From contig JAJXXT010000155.1 in NCBI GenBank assembly GCA_021780935.1, forward strand, positions 22,013 to 86,012: a stretch of DNA of 64,000 nucleotides. The letters run 5' to 3'. The translations under genes were made by a program, and so were the position numbers. Positions 30,733-40,910 of the stretch are shown here, piece after piece. The DNA comes from Pseudomonadota bacterium. GTDB lineage: Bacteria; Pseudomonadota; Alphaproteobacteria; Acetobacterales; Acetobacteraceae. Numbering within the stretch: position 1 is the stretch's first letter; each line of letters opens with the position of its first letter. The notes beneath the pieces were generated by a model. That model saw only the letters and a list, made by a program, of their open reading frames with translations, had not been told where the DNA came from and ran no database searches.

Positions 30733-32175
30733 TCAGGCAGCCAGGCCGAGATAACCGGGCAGCGCCTCGCGGATGCGCGCCACGACGTCGTCCCATGAAT
30801 TGGGTGTGGTCTGCCGCCATAGCCGCAGGCTCGGATACCAGGGCGTGTCCTCCCGCCCCAGCAGCCAGCGCCAGTCCGGCGCGCGCGGGATCATCACCCA
30901 GACCGGCCGGGCCAGGGCGCCGGCGAGATGCACGACCGAGGTATCGACCGAAACGATCAGGTCGAGCGCCTCCATGATCGCCATCGTGTCTCCATAGTCG
31001 CCGATCTCGGCACCGAGATTGACCAGCGGCGCGCGGGCGAAGAAGCCGCCGGCCTGCGGTGTGGCCGGCCCCTTCTGCAGGGCCACGAACGCCACCCCCG
31101 GCAGGTCGAACAGCGGCCGGAACGTCGCGAGCGACGTCGAGCGGTTGCGGTCGTTGTTGTGCGCCGGCCGCCCCGCCCAGACCAGGCCGACGCGCTTGAA
31201 CCCCCTGGGCACCAGGGCCGCCAGGCGCTCCCGCCACGCGACGATTTTCGCGGCATCGGCGCGCAGATAGGGCGTGGGCGCCGGGATCGTCTCGACGCGC
31301 GTCCCCGCCAGCCGCGGCAGGCCGGAGAGAGCAGCGTAGGCGGCATAGGGCGGGCACTCCTCCCATTTCTGAAAGATCGTGGCATGCGGCGCGAGCTGGC
31401 GGATCAGCGCGCCGACCTCCCGGCCGCAGCCGATGGCGATGGCGGCGGCGCCGGAATGGTCGCGCGCCCAGGGAATGAAGCGGCTGAACTGGATCACATC
31501 GCCGAAACCCTGATCACCGATCAGCAGCAGCGTCCTGCCCTCCAGTCGCTCGCCCTGCCATTGCGGCCGATCCCGGTGCAGCATCTGCGGCGGGATCAGC
31601 GGGGCCGCGCCGCCGATCTGAAAGCGCCACTCATATTCCTCCCAACCCTCCGCCATCTGCCCACGCGCCAGCAGCACCTCGGCGCGGATGAAATGCGCAC
31701 CGGGCTGCCGCGGGTCGATGCGCAGCGCCGCCTCGGCGTTGGCGAGCGCCTCGTCGTATTCACCGCGCTCGGAATGAATGATCGCGAGGTTGTGCAGACA
31801 CAGCGGGTCGGACGGTGCCAGCATCACCGCGCGCTGCGCTGCTGCCAGGGCCTCGTCGTGGCGCCACAGCGTGCGGTAAAGCTCGCAGATGTTGCGCAGA
31901 TAGAGCGGCGTGTCGACGCCGTGGCGCAGCGCCCCCTCCATGAACTCGAGCGCTTCCTCCCGCCGCCCCTGGCGGAAGACAACGATGCCCATCATGTGCA
32001 GCGCGTCCGCCTGGGTGGGATGCGCGTCCAGAATGTGGCGCAACAGGCGCTCGGCCTCACCCAGCTTGCCGGCGCGCTCGTATTCGGCGGCGATCTGGAA
32101 CACTTCGCCCACCGGCACCGCGGCGGTCAGCACGCGCGGCTCGGGCTTCGCCGGCGAGCCCGCCGCGGCACTCAT
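30733..32175 (-). CDS. TPR-containing glycosyltransferase (GT9/GT41-like)
   Basis: The 480-residue protein from the ATG at 32175 has four or five TPR units in its first 170 residues (AERLLRHILDAHPTQADALH; NLAIIHSERGEYDEALANAEAAL). The C-terminal half resembles heptosyltransferase/O-GlcNAc-transferase-like GT-B proteins: LLLIGDQGFGDVIQFSRFIP, RVGLVWAGRPAHNNDRNRS and LIVSVDTSVVHLAGALARPV, which is the nucleotide-sugar site region. Sugar donor and acceptor are unknown. It is last in the hldE-cysD-cysNC-sulfotransferase operon, so it probably builds the glycan that is then sulfated. Confidence 0.85.
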   Translation of the reverse strand: MSAAAGSPAKPEPRVLTAAVPVGEVFQIAAEYERAGKLGEAERLLRHILDAHPTQADALHMMGIVVFRQGRREEALEFMEGALRHGVDTPLYLRNICELYRTLWRHDEALAAAQRAVMLAPSDPLCLHNLAIIHSERGEYDEALANAEAALRIDPRQPGAHFIRAEVLLARGQMAEGWEEYEWRFQIGGAAPLIPPQMLHRDRPQWQGERLEGRTLLLIGDQGFGDVIQFSRFIPWARDHSGAAAIAIGCGREVGALIRQLAPHATIFQKWEECPPYAAYAALSGLPRLAGTRVETIPAPTPYLRADAAKIVAWRERLAALVPRGFKRVGLVWAGRPAHNNDRNRSTSLATFRPLFDLPGVAFVALQKGPATPQAGGFFARAPLVNLGAEIGDYGDTMAIMEALDLIVSVDTSVVHLAGALARPVWVMIPRAPDWRWLLGREDTPWYPSLRLWRQTTPNSWDDVVARIREALPGYLGLAA

Positions 32176-32236
32176 CGCGCCCACCTCAGACGCCCCATCC
32201 CACACCCGGTCCCACGCCGCGTGCCGCACGCTCGAA

Positions 32237-34060
32237 TCATTCCGTCGTGTACCCGAGCTTCTCCATGGTCGGCGCCAGGATCGGGATCGCGGGCTCGAGC
32301 ACTGCGCGGTATTGCCGCCAGCGCCCGACGGATCGGTCGTAGAGTTTTTCGGTGACCTGCGCGTAGCTCGCGGTGCGGGCATAGCGGCGGTTCTCGTGGA
32401 AGGCGAGGCAGCCGTCGTCCCATTCGACACCGACGAAGCCGAGCAAGGCGCGCACCGTCGCCTCCTGGTCGGCGACCATGTCCTCGTAGCGCAGCGGCAG
32501 GTATTTGAGGCTCATTTCGGCCCGATAATGTTCCACCAGATCCATCACGCGCACGTAATGCGTCGCGGCGGTCTCCAGCGCGTGGCCGCAATAGAGGCCA
32601 TGGGTGAACAGGTTGGAGATGGCCGAGACCATCACGTCGAGCGGGTGGCGGATGACATGAACCAGCGGTGAAGCCGGGAACAGCAGCGCGATGAGGCCGA
32701 GATGCGTCTCGTTGAGCGGCATCTTGTCGGTGAACCAGGGTGCGTCGTCGCGCACCACGCCCATCTGGCGGGCACGCGCCAGGTAGTTGTCGCGCAGCCG
32801 GTCGAGGCCGTCGCGCTGGTCGCCCATCCACAGCTCGGCCAGCGCCTCGGGATAGGCGAGCGGCGAGTTGAGCATGCGCGGCATCATCTGCGTCAGGTCG
32901 TTGATCAGCGGCAGTTCGTCGCCCGCCGAGATCAGCCTGTGCGCGGTCAGCGTCTGTTCCACCAGCGTGGTGCCGGAGCGCGGGAAGCCGAGGATGAACA
33001 GCGGCTGCGGCACGTCGTCGCGCACGCCGGCGCGCGGCAGCAGCCTGAGCCGCCCCTGGGTGAAGAACCCCTTGAGCCGCGCGATCAACTGGTTGGCGTG
33101 CTGGTCGAGATATTGCTGGCCGGAAAGCTCCCGCGCGAGCTTCTTGCCCTCGATGAACGCCTCGCCCGCCGCCGCGTACTCGCCGAGGCTGTCGAGCAGC
33201 CTGCCCTTTTCCAGCAGCTCGTTGGGGCCGAGCCGCGCCCCCTCGCGCCCGGCGGCCAGCGCGTCGAGCACGGCGATCGCCTCCGCCGGGCGCTTCTGCC
33301 GGCCCAGCACCACGGCGCGCGCCACCTTCATGCCGACATCGTCGGGGGCCAGCGCCTCCAGCTTGTCGAGCAGCTCCGCCGCGCGGTCGAAATTACGGTC
33401 CGCCTCCTCCATGCGTGCCCAGCCGAGCAGGGTCTGGCGCACCTCGGGCGCGGCGGCGAGGCTCTCCTCGTAGAGCGTGCGGGACTCCTCCATCCGCCCC
33501 TGGTTCTTGAGGTTCCAGGCGAGGTTGGCGAGCAGGATCGCGTCGCGCGCGCCGGAAAGCTCGAGTGCCCGACGGTAGTGGAACTCCGCGATCTGCGCCC
33601 GCTGCGCCTCGGTGAGGATCATGCCCATGAGGTTGTGCGACTGCGCGTTTTCCGGCGCGATGCGCACCGCGTTGCGCGCGTGCACCTCGGCCTCCGCAAG
33701 GTCTCCCTTGCCCAGCAGCAGCAGCGCCAGCTCGTTGGTGGCGGCGAAATTATTCGGGTCCAGCGCGACGAGGCGCCGCGCCAGCGCCTCCGTCGCCGTG
33801 CGGTTGCCCTGCGCCTTGCGGATTTCGTAGAGAACGGAAAGCGCCCCCGGCCGGTCCGGCGCCAGCTCCAGCACCTCGAGCGCCAGTTTCTCCGCGGTCT
33901 CCGGCGCGCCGTGGCGGTGCGCCTGGATGGCGCGCTCGACCAGCGGCACGAGATGGCGCGAGGCGGCGGGGGGTGGCAGCGAGCCCGGCACCATCGAACA
34001 GCAGCGCGCGGCCCTGAGACCGCTGCCACAACGACAAAGCTCCTGAATGGCTGCGCTCAC
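32237..34060 (-). CDS. TPR-containing PAPS-dependent sulfotransferase
   Basis: The 607-residue protein starts with a SEC-C-like metal motif (LCRCGSGLRAARCC, residues 8-21). TPR repeats follow up to about residue 320, for example NEKALLL-type helices in AATNELALLLLGKGDLAEAE. The C-terminal third is a sulfotransferase: LFILGFPRSGTTLVEQTLTA is the 5'-phosphosulfate loop for PAPS, and HVIRHPLDVMVSAISNLF is the 3'-phosphate loop. Family members sulfate sugars, proteins or lipids; the substrate here is unknown. The genes upstream in the operon make PAPS, supporting the activity. No signal peptide is present, so it acts in the cytoplasm. Confidence 0.88.
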   Translation of the reverse strand: MSAAIQELCRCGSGLRAARCCSMVPGSLPPPAASRHLVPLVERAIQAHRHGAPETAEKLALEVLELAPDRPGALSVLYEIRKAQGNRTATEALARRLVALDPNNFAATNELALLLLGKGDLAEAEVHARNAVRIAPENAQSHNLMGMILTEAQRAQIAEFHYRRALELSGARDAILLANLAWNLKNQGRMEESRTLYEESLAAAPEVRQTLLGWARMEEADRNFDRAAELLDKLEALAPDDVGMKVARAVVLGRQKRPAEAIAVLDALAAGREGARLGPNELLEKGRLLDSLGEYAAAGEAFIEGKKLARELSGQQYLDQHANQLIARLKGFFTQGRLRLLPRAGVRDDVPQPLFILGFPRSGTTLVEQTLTAHRLISAGDELPLINDLTQMMPRMLNSPLAYPEALAELWMGDQRDGLDRLRDNYLARARQMGVVRDDAPWFTDKMPLNETHLGLIALLFPASPLVHVIRHPLDVMVSAISNLFTHGLYCGHALETAATHYVRVMDLVEHYRAEMSLKYLPLRYEDMVADQEATVRALLGFVGVEWDDGCLAFHENRRYARTASYAQVTEKLYDRSVGRWRQYRAVLEPAIPILAPTMEKLGYTTE

Positions 34061-34160
34061 GCTCGCCCCCCCGATATCCGTGCCCGATTGCGCGACGGAT
34101 TATGTCATGGCCGAGGGCGGCGAAACAGCCGCCGAACCCGGCATGCGCCCGGCCACGCCC

Positions 34161-36029
34161 TCAGCCCGGCACGACCCCCCGCGCGCGCAGCATCGCTACC
34201 ACGGCGGCGGCGGCGGCCTCCGGCGTGAAGGCCAGCGTGTCGAGGCGCAGTTCCGGCGCCTCGGGCGGCTCGTAGGGGGCGGAGACGCCGGTGAAATTGC
34301 GGATCTCCCCGGCATCGGCGCGCCGATAGAGCCCCTTGGGGTCGCGCCTGCGGCACTCCGCCACCGGCGTGTCCACGAACACTTCGAGGAACATACCCGA
34401 CTCGAAACGCTCCCGGGCCGCGGCGCGGTCGGCGCGATAGGGCGAGATGAAACAGCCGAGCACGATCAGCCCGGCCTCGCACATCAGCCGCCCGACCTCC
34501 GCGGCACGGCGGATATTCTCCACCCGGTCGCCCTCGCCGAAGCCGAGATCGCGGTTGAGCCCGGTGCGCAGCGCGTCGCCATCGAGCAGAAAGACGTGCC
34601 GCCCCGCCGCGTGAAGCTGCTGCTCGACCAGATCGGCGATGGTGGATTTGCCGGCGCCGGAAAGCCCGGTGAACCACACCAGCGCCGGGCGCTGGCCCAT
34701 CAGCGCCGCGCGCCCGGCACGATCCACGACCGTCGCATGGCGTGTGACCTCGCTCGCCGCCTGGATCTCGGCCACCATCCCGGCCCCGACCGTGGCCCCG
34801 TCCTGCCGGTCGATCAGGATGAAGCCGCCGAGGTCGCGGCTGTCGCGATAGCGCTCGATCGGCACCGAAGCCGCGAGTTGCAGCGAGACCCGCGCGATGT
34901 CGTTCATCGCCAGCGTGTCGGCCGGCGCGTGCGTCATCGTCGCGGGGTCGAGCCGCGCATGGATGCGCACCACGCTCGCCGGCACCGTCGCGGTGCCGAG
35001 CCGCAGCAGATAGGAACGACCGGGAAACAATTCCGTCTCGTGCAGCCACACCAGGTCCGCCTCGCAGCGCGCCGCCATCGGCACCGCGGTGCCGGCGCCG
35101 ACCACCTCGCCGCGCGCGATGTCGAGCTGCTGGTCGAGGGCCAGCGTCACCGCCTCCCCGGCCATGGCGGCACCGGTCTCGCCATCCATGCCGAGGATGC
35201 GCGTGACCACCGCCTCCCGCCCGCTGCGCGCGAGGCGCACGCGCTCTCCCACCGCCACGCCGCCGCGTGCGATGGTGCCGGTGCAGCCGCGCACGGTCTC
35301 GTCGATGCGGATCACGCCCTGCACCGGCAGGCGGAACGGCCCGTCGGCCAGAGACGGAATCGCCACCGTCTCCAGATGGCCGAGCAGCGTCGGGCCGCGG
35401 AACCAGGCCAGCCGCTCACTCGCCCGCGCCACGTTATCGCCAAAGCGGGCGGCAAGCGGAATCGCGGTGTAGAGCGCGATGCCGAGCGAGCGCGCGAGCT
35501 CCCCGAACGCCGCGGCAATGGCGCCGAAGCGCGCCTCGTCGAAGCCCACGAGGTCCATCTTGTTGACCGCGAGCACCAGCCTTCCCACACCCATCAGGGC
35601 CGCGATCGCCGCGTGCCGGCGCGTCTGCTCCACGATGCCGGCGCGCGCATCAACCAGCAGCACCGCAAGGTCGGCACCGGAGGCAGCGGTCGCCATGTTG
35701 CGGGTGTACTGCGCGTGCCCCGGCGCATCGGCGACGATGAAGCGGCGATGCGGTGTCGCGAAATAGCGCCAGGCGATGTCGATGGTGATACCCTGCGCCT
35801 GCTCGTCCTCCAGCCCGTCGAGCAGCAGTGCGAGGTCCGGCTCGGCACCCGTGGTGCCGTGGCGGCGCGAGAGGTCGGACACGCGCGCCATGTGGTCCTC
35901 GAAGATCTGCCCGCTTTCCAGCAGCAGCCGCCCGATCAGCGTGGATTTGCCGTCATCGACGCTGCCACAGGTCATGAAGCGCAGCGTGCCGACAGCTTCC
36001 TGGCTGGCGAGAAAATCCTGCCGATCCAT
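34161..36029 (-). CDS. cysNC: Bifunctional sulfate adenylyltransferase large subunit/APS kinase
   Basis: This 622-residue fusion makes APS with CysD and then phosphorylates it to PAPS. The N-terminal GTPase half has P-loop GSVDDGKSTLIGRLL, ADAPGHAQYTRNM and NKMDLVGFD. The last 190 residues are APS kinase, with P-loop WFTGLSGAGKSTIADLVEQQL and IRRAAEVGRLMCEAG. The ATG at 36029 is preceded by a possible GTG one codon upstream. It lies 31 bases after cysD. In sulfate assimilation this yields sulfite; here the sulfotransferase downstream offers a direct consumer of PAPS. Confidence 0.95.
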   Translation of the reverse strand: MDRQDFLASQEAVGTLRFMTCGSVDDGKSTLIGRLLLESGQIFEDHMARVSDLSRRHGTTGAEPDLALLLDGLEDEQAQGITIDIAWRYFATPHRRFIVADAPGHAQYTRNMATAASGADLAVLLVDARAGIVEQTRRHAAIAALMGVGRLVLAVNKMDLVGFDEARFGAIAAAFGELARSLGIALYTAIPLAARFGDNVARASERLAWFRGPTLLGHLETVAIPSLADGPFRLPVQGVIRIDETVRGCTGTIARGGVAVGERVRLARSGREAVVTRILGMDGETGAAMAGEAVTLALDQQLDIARGEVVGAGTAVPMAARCEADLVWLHETELFPGRSYLLRLGTATVPASVVRIHARLDPATMTHAPADTLAMNDIARVSLQLAASVPIERYRDSRDLGGFILIDRQDGATVGAGMVAEIQAASEVTRHATVVDRAGRAALMGQRPALVWFTGLSGAGKSTIADLVEQQLHAAGRHVFLLDGDALRTGLNRDLGFGEGDRVENIRRAAEVGRLMCEAGLIVLGCFISPYRADRAAARERFESGMFLEVFVDTPVAECRRRDPKGLYRRADAGEIRNFTGVSAPYEPPEAPELRLDTLAFTPEAAAAAVVAMLRARGVVPG

Positions 36030-36060
36030 CACCGCACCCCGTCTCCCGCGTGCGCCACGC

Positions 36061-36984
36061 TCAGAAATACCCCTCGCGCTTCTTGCGCTCCATGCTGTCG
36101 GTGGGATCGCGGTCGATCAGCCTGCCACCACGCTCCGAGACGCGGGCCGCGAGCGTTTCGGCGACGACCTGTTCCAGCGTCGTCGCCTGCGAAAGCACCG
36201 CGCCGGTATGCGGCCAGCAGCCGAGCGAGCGGAACCGCACCATCCGCTCCACCGCGCGCTCGCCCTCGCGCCAGGCCATGCGCGCGGGGTCATCGACCAC
36301 GATCAGCGTGCCGTCACGCTCCACCACCGGTCGCGGGGCGGCGAGATACAGCTCGACGACTTGGATGCGCCGGGCGAGGATGTAGTGCCAGATATCGGTC
36401 TCGGTCCAGTTCGAGAGCGGAAAGACCCGCACCGAGCCACCCGGCTCCGTGCGCGCGTTCACCAGCCGCCAGAACTCCGGCCGCTGCCGCTTGGGGTCCC
36501 AGTCATGCCCGGCGCCGCGCACCGAGACGACGCGCTCCTTGGCGCGCGATGCCTCCTCGTCGCGCCGCGCGCCGCCGAATGCCGCATCGAACCCACCTGC
36601 CGTCAGCGCCTGTTTCAGCGCCTCGGTCTTCATCGCGTGCGTGTAATAGGCGGCAGTGTGCTCGAACGGGTTGAGCCGTGCGGAATGGGTATGGACGATG
36701 AGGTCGAGCCCGAGGCGCCGCGCGGTTTCGTCACGCAACCGTATCATGGCGCCGAACTTCCACAGCGTGTCGATATGCAGCACCGGAAAGGGGATGCGCG
36801 CAGGGGCAAAGGCGCGGCGCGCCAGCTCCAGCAGCACCGAGGAATCCTTGCCAATGGAATAGAGCAGTACCGGCCGGCGCGACTCGGCCACGATTTCGCG
36901 GAAGATGTGCACGCTCTCCGCCTCCAGGCGGGCGAGATGCGCGGGCAGCGCGCGGTCCTCGGTCAGGGCTTCATGTGCCGGCAT
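36061..36984 (-). CDS. cysD: Sulfate adenylyltransferase small subunit CysD
   Basis: CysD is the catalytic ATP-sulfurylase subunit that forms APS from sulfate and ATP. The 307-residue protein has [18 protein letters not shown], the PP-loop [34 protein letters not shown] and [15 protein letters not shown], and ends ERKKREGYF as usual for the family. The ATG at 36984 overlaps the end of hldE by 14 bases, so the two are coupled. Confidence 0.96.
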   Translation of the reverse strand: MPAHEALTEDRALPAHLARLEAESVHIFREIVAESRRPVLLYSIGKDSSVLLELARRAFAPARIPFPVLHIDTLWKFGAMIRLRDETARRLGLDLIVHTHSARLNPFEHTAAYYTHAMKTEALKQALTAGGFDAAFGGARRDEEASRAKERVVSVRGAGHDWDPKRQRPEFWRLVNARTEPGGSVRVFPLSNWTETDIWHYILARRIQVVELYLAAPRPVVERDGTLIVVDDPARMAWREGERAVERMVRFRSLGCWPHTGAVLSQATTLEQVVAETLAARVSERGGRLIDRDPTDSMERKKREGYF

Positions 36985-38419
36985 GAATCCGCGAGATCGT
37001 TGCCGTTGTGGAATGCCCTGCCTCCAGCGGGATCAGCACCACGCGCCCGCCATGCGCCTGCACGAAATCGGCGCCGACGACGGTCTGCACCGTGTAGTCG
37101 GAACCCTTGATCAGCACGTCGGGGCGGATCGCCTGGATCAGCCGCTCGGGCGTTGCCTCGTCGAACAGCATCACGAGGTCGGCCGAGGCGATGGAGGCCA
37201 TCACGGTGGCACGCGCCGCCTCCGTCTGCACCGGCCGCTCCGGCCCCTTGAGCCGCTTCACCGAGGCATCGGTGTTCAGCGCCACGACCAGCCGGTCGCA
37301 GGCGGCCCGCGCGCGCGCCAGCAGCCGCACATGGCCGGGATGGATGAGGTCGAAACAGCCATTGGTGAAGCCAATGGCAAGCCCCGCCGCGCGCCAGGCG
37401 GCGATGCGCGCGAGGGCCGCGGCCTCGTCCATGATCTTCTCGTCGAGCGCCAGCACCTCGCCCTGGTGCAGCGCCGCGGCCAGCTCCGCGCGCGTCACCG
37501 CCGCCGTGCCGTGATGCGCGACCGCCAGCCCCGCCGCCTCGTTGGCAAGCCGCGCCGCCTCGGCCATCGGTGCGCCGGCGGCCAGCGCCAGCGCGAAGGT
37601 GGCGACCAGCGTGTCGCCGGCGCCGGAAACATCCGCGACCTCGCGCGCGCGCGTCGGCACATGCAGCGCAGCCCCCTCGCGCGGCAGCAAGGTCAGACCC
37701 TTTTCCGAGCGTTTCAGCAGGATCGCCTCAGCGCGCGCCTGTGCCAGCGCCGCGCGACACGCCGCCCCCGCCGCCGCGTCGTCGCCGGCTGGCAGACCGG
37801 TCGCGCGGCTGATCTCGAGCGCGTTGGGCGCGACCACCGTGGCGCCGGCATAGGCGGTGAAATCCGAACGCTTGGGGTCCACCACCACCGGCACGGCCGC
37901 CGCCCGCGCCGCGGCAATGGCGCCGGCTAGCACGCGGTCGGTCAGCACGCCCTTGTCATAGTCTGAGAGGATCAGCGCCCGCGCGCCCACGAGCGCCGCC
38001 GTGGTCGCGGCCAGCAGATCGTCCTCGGTGGCGGCCTCGACCGGCCCGGCTTCCTCCTCATCGAGACGCAGCATCTGCTGGCCGCCGGCGACGAAGCGGG
38101 TTTTCACCGTGGTCGGCCGGGAGGTCTCGACCAGGCGGGCCTCGACCCCGGGCAGAGCCGCCACCAGCGCCGCGGCAGCCTCGTCGCGCCCGACGGCCGC
38201 GACCAGCACCGCCTGGCCGCCCAGTGCTGCGATATTGAGCGCCGCATTGGCGGCACCGCCCGCGACCTCCCGCCGCTCGCGGGCGCGCAGCACGGGGATC
38301 GGCGCCTCGGGCGAGATGCGCCGCACCTCGCCGGCCACGTAACGGTCCAGCATCGCGTCGCCGAGCACGACCACGCGACACGAGGCCATGGCCGCCAGGA
38401 GGTCCGTGCCTTCAGTCAT
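36971..38419 (-). CDS. hldE: Bifunctional heptose-7-phosphate kinase/heptose-1-phosphate adenylyltransferase
   Basis: HldE makes ADP-heptose for lipopolysaccharide inner core or other glycans. The 482-residue protein has a PfkB-type kinase domain ([15 protein letters not shown] near the start; [16 protein letters not shown] as the catalytic GAGD block) and a nucleotidyltransferase domain in the last 130 residues ([19 protein letters not shown], with the HxGH motif). Both domains appear complete. It leads the leftward operon with cysD, cysNC, a sulfotransferase and a glycosyltransferase. No gmhA or hldD is adjacent. Confidence 0.95.
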   Translation of the reverse strand: MTEGTDLLAAMASCRVVVLGDAMLDRYVAGEVRRISPEAPIPVLRARERREVAGGAANAALNIAALGGQAVLVAAVGRDEAAAALVAALPGVEARLVETSRPTTVKTRFVAGGQQMLRLDEEEAGPVEAATEDDLLAATTAALVGARALILSDYDKGVLTDRVLAGAIAAARAAAVPVVVDPKRSDFTAYAGATVVAPNALEISRATGLPAGDDAAAGAACRAALAQARAEAILLKRSEKGLTLLPREGAALHVPTRAREVADVSGAGDTLVATFALALAAGAPMAEAARLANEAAGLAVAHHGTAAVTRAELAAALHQGEVLALDEKIMDEAAALARIAAWRAAGLAIGFTNGCFDLIHPGHVRLLARARAACDRLVVALNTDASVKRLKGPERPVQTEAARATVMASIASADLVMLFDEATPERLIQAIRPDVLIKGSDYTVQTVVGADFVQAHGGRVVLIPLEAGHSTTATISRIHAGT

Positions 38420-38578
38420 GAAATCCCCTTGCCCACGGCGATGTCATGGCGCAGCCCCATCACCGGCGCAATGCGCAAGGCCCGGGCAGCACGCTGAAGC
38501 AGCTCGCCGGTCACCCGCCCGTGCCACGCACCGCGGGCGATCCGGCGGTCATTGCGCACCGCCGGGAGGGCGTGGCCG

Positions 38579-39550
38579 TTACGGGATCAGCACGGTGCTG
38601 CCGGTGGTCCGGCGCGCCTCCAGCGCCTCGTGCGCGGCGGCCGCGTCGCGCAGCGGGAAGCTCTGGTTCACCATGATCTTCACCACGCCGCTGCCCACCA
38701 CGTCGAACAGGTCGCGGGCGGTCGCGACGAGGTCGGCGCGCTTCGCGGTGTAGGTGGCAAGCGTCGGGCGGGTGAGGAACAGGCTTCCCTTGGCCGCGAG
38801 CAGCGCCGGCTCGACCGGCGGCACGGGGCCGGAGGCGTTGCCATAGGTCACCATCAGCCCGAGTGGCGCCAGGCAGTCGAGGCTGCCCATGAACGTGTCG
38901 CGGCCGACACTGTCATAGACCACCGGCACCATCGCACCGCCGGTGATGCGCTTGACCTGTGCGGCGAGGTCGGCATGGCCGATCACCACGTGCTCCGCCC
39001 CGTGTGCGCGCGCCAGCGCCGCCTTTTCCTCGGTCGAGACCACGCCGATGACGGTGGCGCCGAGATGGCGCGCCCATTGGCACAGGATCAGCCCGACGCC
39101 GCCGGCCGCTGCGTGCACGACGATGGTCTCGCCCTTCGCCACACGGTGCGTGCGGCGCACCAGGTATTGCGCCGTCATGCCCTGCAGCATCATCGCCGCC
39201 GCGGTTTCGAAGCTGATCGCATCCGGCAGCTTCACCAGCCGCTCCACCGGCACCGCGCGTTCCGTGGTATAGGCGCCGACCGCGCCGGTGCCATAGGCCA
39301 CGCGGTCGCCCACCGCGAACTCCGTCACCCCGGGCCCGAGCGTCACCACGGTGCCGGATGCCTCCATGCCCGGTGTCGCCGGCATGGCGGTCTTGTAGAG
39401 GCCGGTGCGGAAATAGACGTCGATGTAGTTGAGCCCGACGGCCGCATGCTTCACCAGCACCTCGCCCGGCCCCGGCTCCGGCGTCGGCACGTCCTCCCAG
39501 CGCATCACCTCGGGCCCGCCAGGGGCGTGAATTCGGATCGCCTTCGTCAT
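38579..39550 (-). CDS. qor: NADPH:quinone oxidoreductase (zinc-independent MDR family)
   Basis: The 323-residue protein fits the quinone reductase branch of medium-chain dehydrogenases: AVGLNYIDVYFRTGLY near the start, ATPGMEASGTV, VHAAAGGVGLILCQWARHLGA as the NADPH-binding Rossmann loop, and VVYDSVGRDTFMGSLDCL. The catalytic-zinc cysteine and histidine of alcohol dehydrogenases are absent. The ATG at 39550 has a GAAAGGAA ribosome site. It is separated from hldE by 159 bases in which I see nothing recognisable. Confidence 0.93.
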   Translation of the reverse strand: MTKAIRIHAPGGPEVMRWEDVPTPEPGPGEVLVKHAAVGLNYIDVYFRTGLYKTAMPATPGMEASGTVVTLGPGVTEFAVGDRVAYGTGAVGAYTTERAVPVERLVKLPDAISFETAAAMMLQGMTAQYLVRRTHRVAKGETIVVHAAAGGVGLILCQWARHLGATVIGVVSTEEKAALARAHGAEHVVIGHADLAAQVKRITGGAMVPVVYDSVGRDTFMGSLDCLAPLGLMVTYGNASGPVPPVEPALLAAKGSLFLTRPTLATYTAKRADLVATARDLFDVVGSGVVKIMVNQSFPLRDAAAAHEALEARRTTGSTVLIP

Positions 39551-39590
39551 GATTCGTTCCTTTCGGTGAAGCGCCGCTATGCTCGCCGGC

Positions 39591-40040
39591 CTACGCCGCG
39601 AGCCGCAGCGCCGTGCCTTCGAGCCGCAGCAGATACCGCTTGGTCGCAAGACCGCCGGCGCCGGAATAGCCACCCGGGCCGCCCTGCGCCACCACTCGGT
39701 GGCAAGGAATGATGATGGGAATCGGGTTGCGGCCCATGGCGCCGCCGATCGAGCGCGCCGAGCCGCCGGCGGCGCGCGCAAGCTCGCCATAGGTCCAAAC
39801 CTCACCGCGCGGCACGGTGCAGAGCGCGGCCCAGACCCGGCGCTGATAGACGGTGCCGTGTGGTGCGAGTGGCAGGTCGAACGGCGCCGCATCGCCGTCG
39901 AAATAGGCTTCGAGCTGCTGGCGCGCGCGCAACAGCAACGGGCTCGGAGACTGCTCGCTGCCCCAGCCCCAGTCCAGCGATACGATCGCGCCATCCTCCT
40001 CGGCGATGGAGAGCGGCCCGATCGGTGAATGAAGCGACAT
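39591..40040 (-). CDS. ogt: Methylated-DNA-protein-cysteine methyltransferase
   Basis: This protein removes methyl groups from O6-methylguanine by suicidal transfer to its cysteine. The 149-residue protein from the ATG at 40040 has VYQRRVWAALCTVPRGEVWTYGELA (split over the helix-turn-helix) and the active site IPCHRVVAQGG, then YSGAGGLATKRYLLRLE. No Ada regulatory domain is attached. An in-frame start 30 bases upstream is possible. It lies 40 bases from qor on the same strand. Confidence 0.94.
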   Translation of the reverse strand: MSLHSPIGPLSIAEEDGAIVSLDWGWGSEQSPSPLLLRARQQLEAYFDGDAAPFDLPLAPHGTVYQRRVWAALCTVPRGEVWTYGELARAAGGSARSIGGAMGRNPIPIIIPCHRVVAQGGPGGYSGAGGLATKRYLLRLEGTALRLAA

Positions 40041-40128
40041 CAGCGGCACGGTGCGGGATGCGACAACCACGGGCCGGTCGCTGTCAAGCGGGGCCGGGGG
40101 AACGGCGGGAAACCGCCGCGCCGCCGCC

Positions 40129-40857
40129 TCAGGGTCGCGCTCGCTCAGCGGCCACCAGCAGGAAGGCGGGCCGCTCGCGCTCCACCGCCCATTCCGGGTG
40201 CGCCGCGACCTGCGCCGCGTCGGGTCCCCATTCCACGAGATGCGTCAGCACCAACCCCGCATCCAGCAGGGCCGTCACCACGGTGCCGATGTCGCGATGC
40301 TGCTTGACGACGCCCTTCGCGAGCCAGTCCGTACGGCGCTCGCCCTCCGCGAGATAGCCATCGAGCGGCCAGATCCGTCGGCCCCCGAGCTCGACCCAGC
40401 CTGGCGCCGAGGGCGCGGTGTAGAGCGGGTGCTCCATCGAGAACACGAGGCGCCCGCCAGGCTCGAGCGCGTCCGCGACCATGCGCGCGAAGCGTGGAAA
40501 ATCCCGGATATAATGGACGGTGAGCGACGAATAGACGAGGTCGAACGCGGCCCCGGGCAGCACCAGGGTTTCGAGGTCGGCGCGTTCATAGGCGATGCCG
40601 CCACCCGCCGCGCGGGCCGTTGCGAGCATGTTTTCCGAGAGATCGATGCCGAGCACGCTGCCGGCGCCGGCCTCTGCCGCAAAGCGGCAGAACCAGCCGA
40701 AACCGCACCCGAGATCGACCACCCGCAAGCCCGCGAGCGGCGGCAGCATCGCCCGCAGGCTCGGCCATTCCGGCGCCCCGGCCAGCCCCTCGCGGGAGCG
40801 GCGCAGCGCGCTGTAGCCGGCGAAGAAATCGTCCTGGTCGTAGATGTTCTGGGCCAT
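40129..40857 (-). CDS. Class I SAM-dependent methyltransferase, substrate unknown
   Basis: The 242-residue protein has SAM motifs LRVVDLGCGFGWFCRFAAE, SVLGIDLSENML, YERADLETLVLPGAAFDLVYSSL and MVADALEPGGRLVFSMEHPLYTA. The start MAQNIYDQDDFFAGYS is typical of a family of small-molecule methyltransferases annotated only as type 11. Substrate is unknown. Neighbours (a methyltransferase-like DNA repair protein and a class V aminotransferase) do not point to a pathway. Confidence 0.9.
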   Translation of the reverse strand: MAQNIYDQDDFFAGYSALRRSREGLAGAPEWPSLRAMLPPLAGLRVVDLGCGFGWFCRFAAEAGAGSVLGIDLSENMLATARAAGGGIAYERADLETLVLPGAAFDLVYSSLTVHYIRDFPRFARMVADALEPGGRLVFSMEHPLYTAPSAPGWVELGGRRIWPLDGYLAEGERRTDWLAKGVVKQHRDIGTVVTALLDAGLVLTHLVEWGPDAAQVAAHPEWAVERERPAFLLVAAERARP

Positions 40858-40910
40858 GATCCGTTTTCGTGTCAGGTTTGCCGCGCGCGGGGCGTGGCGG
40901 GATGCGGCGC

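Noticed and set aside
34047..36674. Long plus-strand open frame across cysNC and cysD
   Set aside because: It is antisense to clear cysNC and cysD and is rich in Arg/His/Pro/Ala, typical of GC-rich shadow frames.
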